DNA of 64,000 nucleotides, from the NCBI RefSeq assembly GCF_002943715.1, contig NZ_MQUA01000014.1:124001-188000 (forward strand), in the 5' to 3' direction. Below the pieces are notes generated by a model. It worked only from the letters and a program-made list of their open reading frames with translations, searched no databases and had not been told where the DNA came from. Below are positions 18,411 to 28,465 of this stretch, one piece after another; the first letter of the stretch is position 1, and every line of letters begins with the position of its first letter. Source of the stretch: Polaribacter filamentus. Lineage in GTDB: Bacteria > Bacteroidota > Bacteroidia > Flavobacteriales > Flavobacteriaceae. The position numbers and the translations under genes were made by a program.

Positions 18411-20474
18411 TTATTTCGCCTTTGGCGGATTTGGTAATTGATCAAAACCCATATTAAATAAAGTAAAACCAAAAATGTCTGCATATTGGGCAATGGTTTT
18501 TGTAACCGGAGTTCCTGCGCCATGGCCAGCGTTGGTTTCTATTCGGATTAAAGTAGGGTTTTCTCCACACTGTTTGTTTTGCAACTCTGCCGCAAATTTA
18601 AAACTATGTGCAGGTACAACTCTATCATCATGATCTCCAGTGGTTATTAAGGTTGCAGCATGTTTTACACCAGCTTTTACATTATGAACTGGCGAATATC
18701 CTTTTAAATAGTCAAACATTTCTTTGCTGTCTTCTGCGGTTCCATAATCATAGACCCATCCTGCGCCAGCAGTAAAAGTATGATATCGTAACATGTCTAA
18801 AACGCCAACTGCAGGCAACGCAACTTTCATTAAATCGGGTCTTTGTGTCATTGTTGTGCCAACCAATAAACCGCCATTAGAACCTCCTTGAATTGCTAAA
18901 AATTTTGAGGAAGTATATTTTTCTGCTATTAAATATTCAGCTGCAGCAATAAAATCATCAAATACATTTTGTTTTTTTAGTTGCGTTCCTGCATCATGCC
19001 ATTTTTTCCCAAATTCTCCTCCGCCTCTTAAATTGGGTACCGCATAAACTCCTCCTTGTTCCATCCAAACTGCGTTTGCAATACTAAAAGTAGGAGTTAA
19101 ACTCACATTAAATCCGCCATAACCGTATAAAATAGTTGGGTTTTTCCCATCTAATTTTACTCCTTTTTTATGCGTAATTATCATGGGTATTTTTGTGCCG
19201 TCTTTTGATGTGTAAAAAACTTGTTTACTTTCAAAAGCATCAGAATTAAATGCAATGGAAGGTTTCCAGTAGGTCGTATACGTTCCGTTTGTTGGATTAA
19301 ATTTAAAAGAAGATGCGGGTGTTTTGTAATTAGTAAATGAAAAATACAATTCTTTTGCGGTTGTTTTTCCTCCAAAACCACCAACAGATCCAACTCCTGG
19401 TAATTTCACTTCTCTAAGTAAGTTTCCTTCAAAATCGTATTGCAGCACTTTTGAAACTGCATCAACCATATAAGTTGCGAAAATAAAACCTGCACCAGTC
19501 GACGGACTTAATACATTTTCTGTTTCTAGAATAAAATCTTTCCAGTTTTCTGGAGTAGGATTTGCTGCATCTACAGAAACCACTTTTTGATTAGGAGCAT
19601 TTAAATTTGTTGCTAAATATAATTTGCTTCCTCGATTATCAATAACTCGGGTGTCACTTTTTAGATCGTCTAAAATCGTAATTAATTTACTGTTTGGTTT
19701 TGATACATCCTTTATGAATAACTTATTTCCTGATGTGGAAATTTGAGCAGAAATTACTAAATATTTATAATCTTCAGTTAAATATCCGAAAACATATCGG
19801 TATTTTTCTGAAGTCTTTTCACCAAAAATTAAGATATCGTCCTTTTGCGAAGTTCCTAATTTGTGATAATATAATTTGTGTTGATCTGTTTTTGCAGACA
19901 ATTCACTTCCTTTTGGTTTATCGTAACTTGAGTAGTAAAAACCTTCATTTTTATACCAAGAAATGCCAGAGAATTTAATATCTACTAAAGTGTCTTCTTG
20001 TATGGTTTTACTTTCTGCATCTAAAATAATTATTTTTCTCCAGTCAGAACCGCCTTCAGAAATTGAGTAGGCAGCCGTTTTTCCATCTTCAGAAAAGCTT
20101 AAAGAACCTAAAGAAGTAGTGGCATCCTCAGAAAAAGTATTCGGATCTAAAAAAACTTCTGCTTCAGCATCGCCTTTTTTTCTGTAGATAACCGATTGAT
20201 TTTGCAACCCGTCATTTTTAGAAAAATAGGTATAATCACCTTCAATAAACGGTGTTCCTACTTTTTCGTAATTCCATAATTCTGATAATCGATTTTTTAA
20301 TTCTTCTCTGTAAGGAATTTTGCTTAAATAAAGGAATGTAACTTTATTTTGTGCTTTAACCCAGGCTTCGGTTTCTGTACTTTTATCATCTTCTAGCCAT
20401 CTGTAATTGTCTATAACGGTTGTTCCGAAGATGTTTTCTATTATTGGGTTTTTTATGGTTTTTGGGTACTTCAC
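18411..20474 (-). CDS. Prolyl oligopeptidase (S9A)
   Basis: 687 residues: an N-terminal seven-bladed propeller (about 60-400) capping an alpha/beta-hydrolase domain. The catalytic Ser is in [11 protein letters not shown], Asp in [12 protein letters not shown] and His in [10 protein letters not shown]. It cleaves short peptides after proline. No signal peptide is seen from this ATG ([18 protein letters not shown]), so this form is probably cytosolic, although some flavobacterial relatives are periplasmic. It lies 54 bp upstream of the M13 peptidase in the same direction. Confidence 0.94.
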   Translation of the reverse strand: MKYPKTIKNPIIENIFGTTVIDNYRWLEDDKSTETEAWVKAQNKVTFLYLSKIPYREELKNRLSELWNYEKVGTPFIEGDYTYFSKNDGLQNQSVIYRKKGDAEAEVFLDPNTFSEDATTSLGSLSFSEDGKTAAYSISEGGSDWRKIIILDAESKTIQEDTLVDIKFSGISWYKNEGFYYSSYDKPKGSELSAKTDQHKLYYHKLGTSQKDDILIFGEKTSEKYRYVFGYLTEDYKYLVISAQISTSGNKLFIKDVSKPNSKLITILDDLKSDTRVIDNRGSKLYLATNLNAPNQKVVSVDAANPTPENWKDFILETENVLSPSTGAGFIFATYMVDAVSKVLQYDFEGNLLREVKLPGVGSVGGFGGKTTAKELYFSFTNYKTPASSFKFNPTNGTYTTYWKPSIAFNSDAFESKQVFYTSKDGTKIPMIITHKKGVKLDGKNPTILYGYGGFNVSLTPTFSIANAVWMEQGGVYAVPNLRGGGEFGKKWHDAGTQLKKQNVFDDFIAAAEYLIAEKYTSSKFLAIQGGSNGGLLVGTTMTQRPDLMKVALPAVGVLDMLRYHTFTAGAGWVYDYGTAEDSKEMFDYLKGYSPVHNVKAGVKHAATLITTGDHDDRVVPAHSFKFAAELQNKQCGENPTLIRIETNAGHGAGTPVTKTIAQYADIFGFTLFNMGFDQLPNPPKAK

Positions 20475-20725
20475 GTTTTTGTTTATTTGATTTTTTTATT
20501 GCAAGAAACTAAAATGCACTTACAAAAAGCACTGGTATTAGAAATTTAGTATTCTTGAGAAGTCGGTTTTGTTCTTATCAAAATTAATTGATATCTATTA
20601 AATCTAGCTTGTTTTAACAATTTTTAATTTTTAAGATGTGTAACCGAAGTATGTTTGTAATGTTTGGGGTTTTTAACGATTGGTTTGGCATTGAAAACAA
20701 TGCAGTATTGCTTTAAGAATTTAGT

Positions 20726-21020
20726 ATGACAGAAAATTTAACAAAAGAAAGGTTTTTAGAAGAAATCTTCAATTTTGAAGAAAAATAAAGAATGGAAGTT
20801 TGAGGGTAAATGACCCGCAGTAATAGCCTTTTATGCAGATTGGTGTGGCTCTTGTAAAATGATTGCCCCTGTTTTAGAAGTAATGAATAAAGTATCCAAT
20901 GATAAAAATCTATAAAGTAGACACTGAGGTAGAGTAAAAATTTGCAGTTGCATTTTGCTAAAAGAAGCATTTCCTCTATGTTTAAAAGGGGCTTAACAAG
21001 ATACTGACGAAAAGGAGGAG
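20726..21020 (+). pseudogene. Degenerate second copy of the thioredoxin gene
   Basis: Starts MTENLTKERFLEEIFNFEE, nearly the same as the intact thioredoxin at 26768 (MTENLTKATFLEKVFNFEK). A frameshift and stops follow. The active-site region survives as FYADWCGSCKMIAPVLE (WCGSCK instead of WCGPCK). Fragments of the rest are scattered up to about 21020. A duplicate that has lost function. It lies 6 kb upstream of the intact gene with an IS982 and a surface-protein gene between. Confidence 0.85.
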
Positions 21021-21158
21021 TGAAAAATCTGATATTTTATTGGTCATAAGAACTATTTAAATCAAAGTCGGATTCTCAAAATTAAAAGTTCAAGCTTTAT
21101 TTATTTACTTAATTTTGTAACAAGTGGTGGTTTTTTAAATATAAGTGAGTAATATAAT

Positions 21159-22140
21159 ACCCGTTATGCATTTAAACAATATTGACTTTTAAATTGTTTA
21201 TATTCCTGTTAAAGACAAATTTGTTAATGTATTGAATGATAGTTAATGCTGTTAATTTTGAGAGAATTCTTGTCTTAAAACCTTCAAAAGTTTTCGCATA
21301 ATTATTCCGTATTTTAAACTGGTCACAAAGTTGAGAAAACAAGGTCTCAATTCGTTTTCTTTTCTTCCTAAAAATATACGTTTGTTTTTTGTAATTCTGT
21401 TGATTTTTACGCATTGGAACTTCTAATTTAATTTGTTTACTCTCAAATAAATCTAACTGATAGTCAGCACTTAGGTATTTTTTGTCCCCTAAAACCACAC
21501 AGTTATTAAACTGATTTTTAATGTCTTTTAAATAATGAATATCATGTACAGAAGCTTTGCTAATATCAAAACTTTTAAACACGCCATCAATAGAACAAAC
21601 AGCATGTATTTTATAGCCATAATAATGCATGTTTTGACTAGCACAATAACCTCTATTTGGGGCTGAATAAAAGTACTCTTTACAAACTTTACTTCTCCCG
21701 CTTCTTGAGAGTTTTACAATCTCCAAAGGCATACTATCTACCACATAATAGTTTTCAAACTCCGTGAACTTATTGGAGAGTTGAGTTCTTATAAATTCAA
21801 TGGCAAAAAATAATTTTCGCTTCCGTTTATTGTAAACTGATCGCTCTATTTTAGCAAACAAATATTCTGGAATATCCCGAAACAACTGACATTCACTGTC
21901 TATACCCATATATTCTGCTGTTAAATTCATAGCGATTAATTCAATGTCTTTTAGTTTTGGTTTCCTGTTTTGACGTAAAAATTGTTCCTTTTCTGTAATT
22001 GTGGCTAAGACTTCTAAAATTTTATTGTAATTTGCTCTAAAGTTATTCATTGTATTTAATCGATTGATTGTCAATTAAATATACGCCTTTTAATAGTCAA
22101 ATGAATAACTTTTTTTAACTATTTATAATGCACAACGGGT
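21159..22140 (-). mobile_element. IS982-family element, copy 1
   Basis: 982 bp bounded by ACCCGTTATGCATTT on the left and AATGCACAACGGGT on the right (terminal inverted repeat with one mismatch). It is almost identical to the element at 56984-57965 but inverted. No unambiguous target duplication. A TA-dinucleotide run (22141-22155) abuts the right end. Confidence 0.92.
21172..22050 (-). CDS. IS982-family transposase
   Basis: 292 residues from MNNFRANYNK; an upstream TTG at 22074 would add eight residues and is less likely. The DDE residues are visible: Asp in VVDSMPLEIVK, Asp in VVLGDKKYLS and Glu in KRIETLFSQL. It differs from the second copy at only a few residues, one of which falls directly after the second catalytic Asp (DKK here, DKG in the other). 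Since Gly is usual at that position in the family, this copy may be impaired. Confidence 0.93.
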   Translation of the reverse strand: MNNFRANYNKILEVLATITEKEQFLRQNRKPKLKDIELIAMNLTAEYMGIDSECQLFRDIPEYLFAKIERSVYNKRKRKLFFAIEFIRTQLSNKFTEFENYYVVDSMPLEIVKLSRSGRSKVCKEYFYSAPNRGYCASQNMHYYGYKIHAVCSIDGVFKSFDISKASVHDIHYLKDIKNQFNNCVVLGDKKYLSADYQLDLFESKQIKLEVPMRKNQQNYKKQTYIFRKKRKRIETLFSQLCDQFKIRNNYAKTFEGFKTRILSKLTALTIIQYINKFVFNRNINNLKVNIV

Positions 22141-22229
22141 TATATATATATATTAGCATCGCTAAAAGGCTGTCCTTGTTTATAGTCAAAAAAAATTAAC
22201 AATGAATAACTTGAGGCTATTGTATAATT

Positions 22230-25200
22230 ATGAAAATATTATTAAGTAAAAATAACTTGTACTGGGCTTGTGTGGTGTTGCTTTTTACAACGCATTCTAA
22301 AACTCAAGAACTTTTCTATTCAGCATCCGAAAAAATAACTACTCCCCATTTTAAATCTGTAGAGCCTTTAAGTGCATCAACAACAAAATTTAATTATGGA
22401 GTTACGGAAACTTCGTATTCAACATTAGATACAACTATTACATCAATCAAGCTTAAACCAACGGTTGGGTTATTTCCAACAATTGAAACAATGAAGCAAG
22501 TAAATTCAAATTTACTGCCACAAACAGCTTGTGAAGGAGCTTCAGGAAATCAACTAGTTAACCCCTCCTTTGAAGTGCCTGAACAATCTTATGCTGGAAA
22601 TAATATTTTGAAATGGCCAGAGATAAATGGTTGGTATGGAGAAGGATTTGATCCAAATATTGTAAGATGCGATTGAGTTGTATCTGCTGGTGGCCCAAGA
22701 AATGCACAGGAGGGCTCTCAATATTTAGATATTGCAGGAGGGGAAGCGGATTTTTATCAAGAATTTGACTTTCAGTGCAATACAAAAGTATTCTTTTCTG
22801 GTTATTTTTCCGTTCGTGATGGCCAGACTTCCACAGGAAGAATTGATATAGTACGCGTTAATAGCGATAATACCACTGAAATTGTTGCTAGTTCAAACCA
22901 GTTAAATATGCCATCTTTTGCTGAAATGTGGTATTTAGCTTCTGGGGATGCTGTATTACCAAAAGGCAGGTATAGGTTTCAAATCAGTATGAGTAACACC
23001 TCTAATTTTGATAATGCTTGTTTTTCTTTTGACTATCCAAATATTGAGACTGGTTCGTATGATCCATTATGCGAAAGTAGTAGTAGTATTACACTTACAG
23101 GTACCCCAACTAATAGTTTTGGTACTTGGACTGGCAGTGGTATAAGTGATAATGGTGACGGAACAGCAAGTTTCAATCCGTCAGGTTTAGGCGGAACTGC
23201 TGTAACCGCAACTTATTCTCATTTCAATGCTTCAGGTTTCGGTTGTTCTCAAAGCACTAATATTACCGTGAATCCATCGATTACTCCAACCTTCACTCAA
23301 GTAGCTGCTATTTGTAATGGGGAAACTTTAGATGCATTATCCACTACATCGGACAACAATATTACAGGAGCCTGGTCACCAGCAATGGACAATACGCTAA
23401 CCACCACCTATACTTTTACACCAGATGCGTCAGAGACCTGTGCGGTCAATGAAACGATGACCATCACGGTGAATCCATTGATTACTCCAACTTTCACTCA
23501 AGTAGCTGCTATTTGTAATGGGGGAACTTTAGATGCATTACCCACTTCATCGAACAACAATATCACAGGAACCTGGTCACCAGCAATGGACAACACGCTA
23601 ACCACTACCTATATTTTCACCCCAGACACCACACAACCGGGTCAAGCTTGTGCAGTCACTGAAACGATGACCATCACGGTGAATCCACTGATTACTCCAA
23701 CTTTCACACAAGTAGCTGCTATTTGTAATGGGGAACTTTAGATGCATTACCCACTTCATCGAACAACAATATCACAGGAACCTGGTCACCAGCAATGGAC
23801 AATACGCTAACCACTACCTATACTTTTTCACCAGACACCACACAACCGGCTCAAGCTTGTGCAGTCACTGAAACGATGACCATCACGGTGAATCCATTGA
23901 TTACTCCAACCTTCACTCAAGTAGTTGCTATTTGTAACGGAGATGTTTTAGCAGCATTACCCACTACATCGAACAACAACGTAATAGGAACCTGGTCACC
24001 AGCGATCAACAATACACTAACCACCACCTATACTTTTTCACCAGACACCACACAACCGGGTCAAGCTTGTGTGGTTAATCAAACGATGGAGATCACGGTG
24101 AATCCACTAATTACTCCAACATTCACTCAAGTAGCTGCTATTTGTAATGGGGAAAGCTTAACAGTATTGCCGACTACATCGAATAACGGAGTAACAGGAA
24201 CCTGGTCACCAGCGATGGATAATACTGCAACTACGATATATACCTTTACTCCAGACACCACACAAACGGGTCAAGCTTGTGCGGTCAATGAAACGATGAC
24301 AATCACGGTGAATCCACTAATTACGCCAACATTCACTAGAGTAGACCCCATTTGTAATGGGGAAACTTTAACAGCATTGCCGACTACATCGAATAACAAC
24401 ATTACAGGAACTTGGTCACCTGTAATGGACAATACTGCAACTACAATATATACTTTTACTCCAAACGCATCAGAGACCTGTGCGATCAATCAAACGATGA
24501 CCATCAAGGTGAATCCATTGATTACTCCAACCTTCACTCAAGTAGTTGCTATTTGTAACGGAGATGTTTTAGCAGCATTACCCACTACATCGAACAACAA
24601 CGTAATAGGAACTTGGTCACCAGCGATCAACAATACACTAACAAGCACCTATACTTTTTCACCAGACACCACACAACCGGGTCAAGCTTGTGCGGTCAAT
24701 GAAACGATGGAGATCACGGTGAATCCACTAATTACTCCAACATTCACTCAAGTAGCTGCTATTTGTAATGGGGAAAGCTTAACAGTATTGCCGACTACAT
24801 CGAATAACGGAGTAACAGGAACCTGGTCACCAGCTATGGACAATACGCTGACCACCACCTATACTTTTTCACCAGATGGGTCAGAGACGTGTGCGGTCAA
24901 TGAAACCATGACAATCACAGTGAATCCATTGATTACACCAACCTTCACTCAAGTAGCTGCTATTTGTAATGGGGAAAGCTTAGCAGTATTGCCGCCTACA
25001 TCGAATAACGGAGTAACAGGAACCTGGTCACCAGCTATGGACAATATGCTAACCACCACCTATACTTTTTCACCAGATGCGTTAGAGACCTGTGCGGTCA
25101 ATGAAACCATGACAATCACGGTGAATCCACTAATTACACCAACATTCACTAAAGTAGACCCTATTTGTAATGGGGAAACTTTAATAGCATTACCCACCAC

Positions 25201-26673
25201 ATCGAACAACAACGTAATAGGAACCTGGTCACCAGCTATGGACAATACGCTAACCACTACTTATACTTTTTTACCAGACACCACACAACCGGGTCAAGCT
25301 TGTGCGGTCAATCAAACGATGGAGATCTCGGTGAATCCATTAATTACACCAACCTTCACTCAAGTAGCTGCTATTTGTAATGGAGATGTTTTAGCAGCAT
25401 TACCCACTACATCGAACAACAACGTAATAGGAACTTGGTCACCCGCGATGGACAATACTGCAACTACGATATATACTTTTACCCCAGACACCACACAACC
25501 GGGTCAAGCTTGTGCAGTCACTGAAACGATGACCATCACGGTGAATCCAATTACTCCAATATTCGCTCAAGTAGCTGCTATTTGTAATGGGGAAACTTTA
25601 GATGCATTACCCACTTCATCGGACAACAATATTACAGGAACCTGGTCACCAGTAATGGACAATACGCTAACCACTACCTATACTTTTTCACCAGACACTA
25701 CACAACCGGCTCAAGCTTGTGCAGTCACTGAAACGATGACCATCACGGTGAATTCACTAATTACAGCAACTTTCACTCAAGTAGCTGCTATTTGTAATGG
25801 GGAAACTTTAATAGCATTACCCACCACATCGAACAACAACGTAATAGGAACCTGGTCACCAGCAATGGACAATACGCTAACCACGACCTATACTTTTTCA
25901 CCAGACACCACACAACCGGGTCAAGCTTGTGCAGTCACTGAAACGATGACCATCACGGTGAATCCATTGATTACTCCAATATTCGCTCAAGTAGCTGCTA
26001 TTTGTAATGGGGAAGCTTAGATCCATTACCCACTAAATCGGAAAACAATATTACAGGAACCTGGTCACCAGCGATGGACAATACGCTAACCACCACCTAT
26101 ACTTTTACACCAGATACGTCAGAGACCTGTGCTGATTTAATGACACTAGAAATTGTTGTTAATAATATTGTAAATTCCATAAATAGTATTAGAGTTAAAG
26201 TAAATCTGGTTCCTTCTTCTTTTGATGATAATCAATCAATAGAGGTAATTGCTTCAGGAGGTACTGCTCCTTATGAGTATAAATTAGAAAATGGACCTTG
26301 GCAAGACAGCCCTATTTTTAATGATATAACAGATTATTTTTATATAGTTTTCGTTCGTGAGAAGACAGCCTGCAATAATCAACCGGCGACTTCTGTTCAA
26401 GTAATAAATCATCCTGTTTTTTTTACACCTAATAATGATGGTTTCAATGATATTTGGAATATTAAAGGCTTAGAAGTGCAACCAGAAGCCCAAATAACTA
26501 TTTATGATAGGTATGGCAAAATTATAACTATTTATAAACCTACTAGCCCTGGCTGGGACGGTTTATATAATGGTAAAAAAATGCCGTCTAATGATTATTG
26601 GTTTACAATTGAATATATTGATACAGAAAATATCCCTAGAGTTTTTAGATCACACTTCTCATTAATTCGTTAA
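22230..26673 (+). pseudogene. T9SS-exported surface protein with 14 tandem ~66-70-residue repeats, three lesions
   Basis: Repaired, this is one gene of about 1,480 codons. It begins with a signal-peptide-like start (MKILLSKNNLYWACVVLLFT), then an ACEGASGNQLVNPSFE domain resembling carbohydrate-binding modules, then 14 Ig-like repeats, and ends in a T9SS type B (gliding-motility C-terminal) sorting domain: VFFTPNNDGFNDIWNI ... TIYDRYGKII ... GWDGLYNGKKMPSNDYWF. The lesions are an in-frame TGA at 22674-22676 (probably TGG, Trp), a one-base loss near 23737 inside repeat 3, and a one-base loss near 26013 inside repeat 14. Expected role if intact: cell-surface adhesin anchored through the type IX system. 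IS982 ends 90 bp upstream of the start and may have replaced its promoter. Confidence 0.85.
23280..26163 (+). repeat. 14 tandem coding repeats of about 198-210 bp
   Basis: Each unit runs ITPTFTQVAAICNGE ... LPTTSNNNITGTWSPAMDN ... TTTYTF ... CAVNETMTITVNPL. Units come in two lengths, with PDTTQPGQAC (70 aa) or PDASETC (66 aa) before the last strand. Each has two cysteines (ICNG and the C before AV), suggesting one disulfide per module. DNA identity between units is very high and sub-types recur out of order (ETLDALP, DVLAALP, ESLTVLP), as expected from unequal recombination. Confidence 0.92.
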
Positions 26674-26767
26674 GTTCTTAAAAGCTAAAAATTAATTTAT
26701 ATATTTTCTAACAAGAATCATTAAAAAAAATGTATCATCACTTTTAAACGTGAACTAAAACAGTACA

Positions 26768-27127
26768 ATGACAGAAAATTTAACAAAAGCAACATTTTTA
26801 GAAAAAGTATTCAATTTTGAAAAAAATAAAGAGTGGAAATTTGAAGGAGAAAGACCTGCAGTAATAGACTTTTATGCAGAGTGGTGTGGACCATGTAAAG
26901 CTTTAGCGCCAATTTTAGAACAACTTTCAGAAGAATACGGAGACAAAATTGATGTTTATAAAATAGATACAGAAGCTGAGCAAGAATTGGCTGCGGCATT
27001 CGGAATTAGAAGTATCCCTTCTATGTTATTTTGTCATGCAGAAGGGCAGCCACAAATGGCAAACGGCGCTTTACCAAAACCAGAATTAGAACGCATTATT
27101 GCGGATGTTTTAAAGGTTACAAAATAA
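26768..27127 (+). CDS. trxA: Thioredoxin
   Basis: 119-residue thioredoxin with the WCGPCKALAPILE active site (residues ~38-50), the conserved cis-Pro region (IRSIPSMLFCHAEG) and no signal peptide, so cytosolic. It reduces disulfides in target proteins. Slightly longer at the N-terminus than E. coli TrxA (MTENLTKATFLEKVFNFEK...). A decayed duplicate lies at 20726. It sits 94 bp downstream of the broken surface-protein gene. Confidence 0.95.
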   Translation: MTENLTKATFLEKVFNFEKNKEWKFEGERPAVIDFYAEWCGPCKALAPILEQLSEEYGDKIDVYKIDTEAEQELAAAFGIRSIPSMLFCHAEGQPQMANGALPKPELERIIADVLKVTK

Positions 27128-27200
27128 TAATTTTTTGTAATTTATATATTTCACAGAAAGAACATTCTATGATTTTGACAAGGTTGTTAAATGCAAAAAG

Positions 27201-27400
27201 CTAAGCAAATAAAGTAGCAAAAGCTTCTTCTATTTTACCAACTAAAATATGGTTTATAGTGTGTTTTTTTGAGGTTATTTTATTTTGGTGCAACAAACGT
27301 TTTGTAACCCAATTTTTCTGCTTCTAAAATTCGTTAGTCAATTTTAGAAACGGGTCTAGTTTCACCTGCCAAACCAACTTCTGCTGCAAAACATACATTG
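27201..27400 (-). pseudogene. Duplicated 3' end of radA
   Basis: Nearly the same sequence as 28466-28670, the last ~68 codons of radA, in the same orientation. It carries a small deletion, a premature stop and several substitutions. Homology ends abruptly at about 27400 and just before the stop codon. It has no start and is a non-functional fragment. The rest of 27401-27754 shows no gene. Confidence 0.88.
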
Positions 27401-27754
27401 GGTAATACCGTTTAAAATAATTTTCAAATAGTTAGGGATCAATACCAAAAGTTGCGGAGTAAAATTTAAAAGCTAAACTTTGATATTTAAAATATTTAAG
27501 ATTTGGAGGGTTGAATAGATGTAGTTAAATTATTATTACCAGAACTTCTTGTAAACTATTTTAACCTATTAATAATAGTTAAATTATTAGGATGAATCAT
27601 CTAAAAATTAAAGCGTTTAGAGTTCAGTTTAGGTTGTTAGAAATAAAGAATTCTTCCTTTTTAGACTCTCAAATATTTATGCATAAATTCTAAATACCAC
27701 AACTTTTGGACTTGATCCAGAATATTTTTAATTTAATTTTATGATTTTAGTTTA

Positions 27755-27783
27755 TTTGGCTTCCTAAATATTTCTTATCTTTG
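27755..27783 (+). promoter_or_regulatory. Promoter of the azurin gene
   Basis: TTTG at 27755-27758, 17-nt spacer, TATCTTTG at 27776-27783: a textbook Bacteroidetes promoter, 36 nt before the ATG. Confidence 0.75.
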
Positions 27784-27819
27784 TTTAAGAAAAAATCATA
27801 AACGTTAAACAAAAAAAAC

Positions 27820-28350
27820 ATGAAATTATTTAAACTATCAGTTTTATTTATCTTTTTATTTGCTCTCACAAGTTGTGGAGGAACAGATAAAAAAAAGGAA
27901 GAATCAACTCCTAAAAAAGAAATAAAAACCCCAAAAAAAACAAAACCAGAAGTCGATTTGTACAGCGATATTGAGGCATCTAACAATATTTTGTTGACTT
28001 CTAGTGACGCATCTGTATATAGCAAAGAAATATTAAAGGTTGAAGGAAGTAAAAAAGTGAAAATTACTTTTAAACATACTGGCAAAATGGATAAAAAAGT
28101 AATGGGACACAATTTTGTTTTACTCAAAAAAGGAGTTAGCATGTCTTCATTTGGTAAAGAAGCAGCAAACGCAGTCTCAAATGGATATATACCAGAAAAT
28201 ACACAAGATGTTATTGCATATACCAAATTAATTGGTGGAGGTGAAGAAACAACAATAGAGTTTGATGCTCCAGAAGTTGGAACATACAGATTTATTTGTA
28301 CTTTTCCTGGACATTATATAGCTATGAACGGAAAGTTTATTGTAATTTAA
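27820..28350 (+). CDS. Azurin/plastocyanin-family blue-copper lipoprotein
   Basis: 176 residues. Lipoprotein signal MKLFKLSVLFIFLFALTSC, then a Lys/Pro-rich linker (residues ~24-48), then a cupredoxin domain. Type-1 copper ligands are in azurin order and spacing: His in VMGHNFVLL, then Cys, His and Met in CTFPGHYIAM (C+5=H, H+4=M). A periplasmic electron carrier, plausibly donating to a cytochrome c peroxidase or oxidase. The gene has its own promoter and a strong terminator, and lies between radA and the duplicated radA tail. Confidence 0.93.
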   Translation: MKLFKLSVLFIFLFALTSCGGTDKKKEESTPKKEIKTPKKTKPEVDLYSDIEASNNILLTSSDASVYSKEILKVEGSKKVKITFKHTGKMDKKVMGHNFVLLKKGVSMSSFGKEAANAVSNGYIPENTQDVIAYTKLIGGGEETTIEFDAPEVGTYRFICTFPGHYIAMNGKFIVI

Positions 28351-28364
28351 GTATAAAATCTTAA

Positions 28365-28417
28365 AACAGATATAGAAAAGCAAGAAATTAGTAATTTCTT
28401 GCTTTTCTATATCTGTT
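28365..28417. terminator. Perfect 26-bp bidirectional terminator
   Basis: Arms AACAGATATAGAAAAGCAAG + AAATTA (28365-28390) and the exact reverse complement (28392-28417) around a single G. It lies between convergent azurin and radA. The upper stem holds AAAAGCAAGAAA/TTTCTTGCTTTT. Confidence 0.88.
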
Positions 28418-28465
28418 ATTTTTTACCAAAAATAGTATTCAAGTAGTTTCTTATAAAATTGTAAA

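Noticed and set aside
24271..25257. Minus-strand ORFs inside the repeat array
   Set aside because: They recur once per repeat because the coding repeats are nearly identical; no own signals.
23280..26163. CRISPR-like or satellite repeat array
   Set aside because: Units are about 200 bp, in coding frame, with no spacers and clear Ig-like protein repeats.
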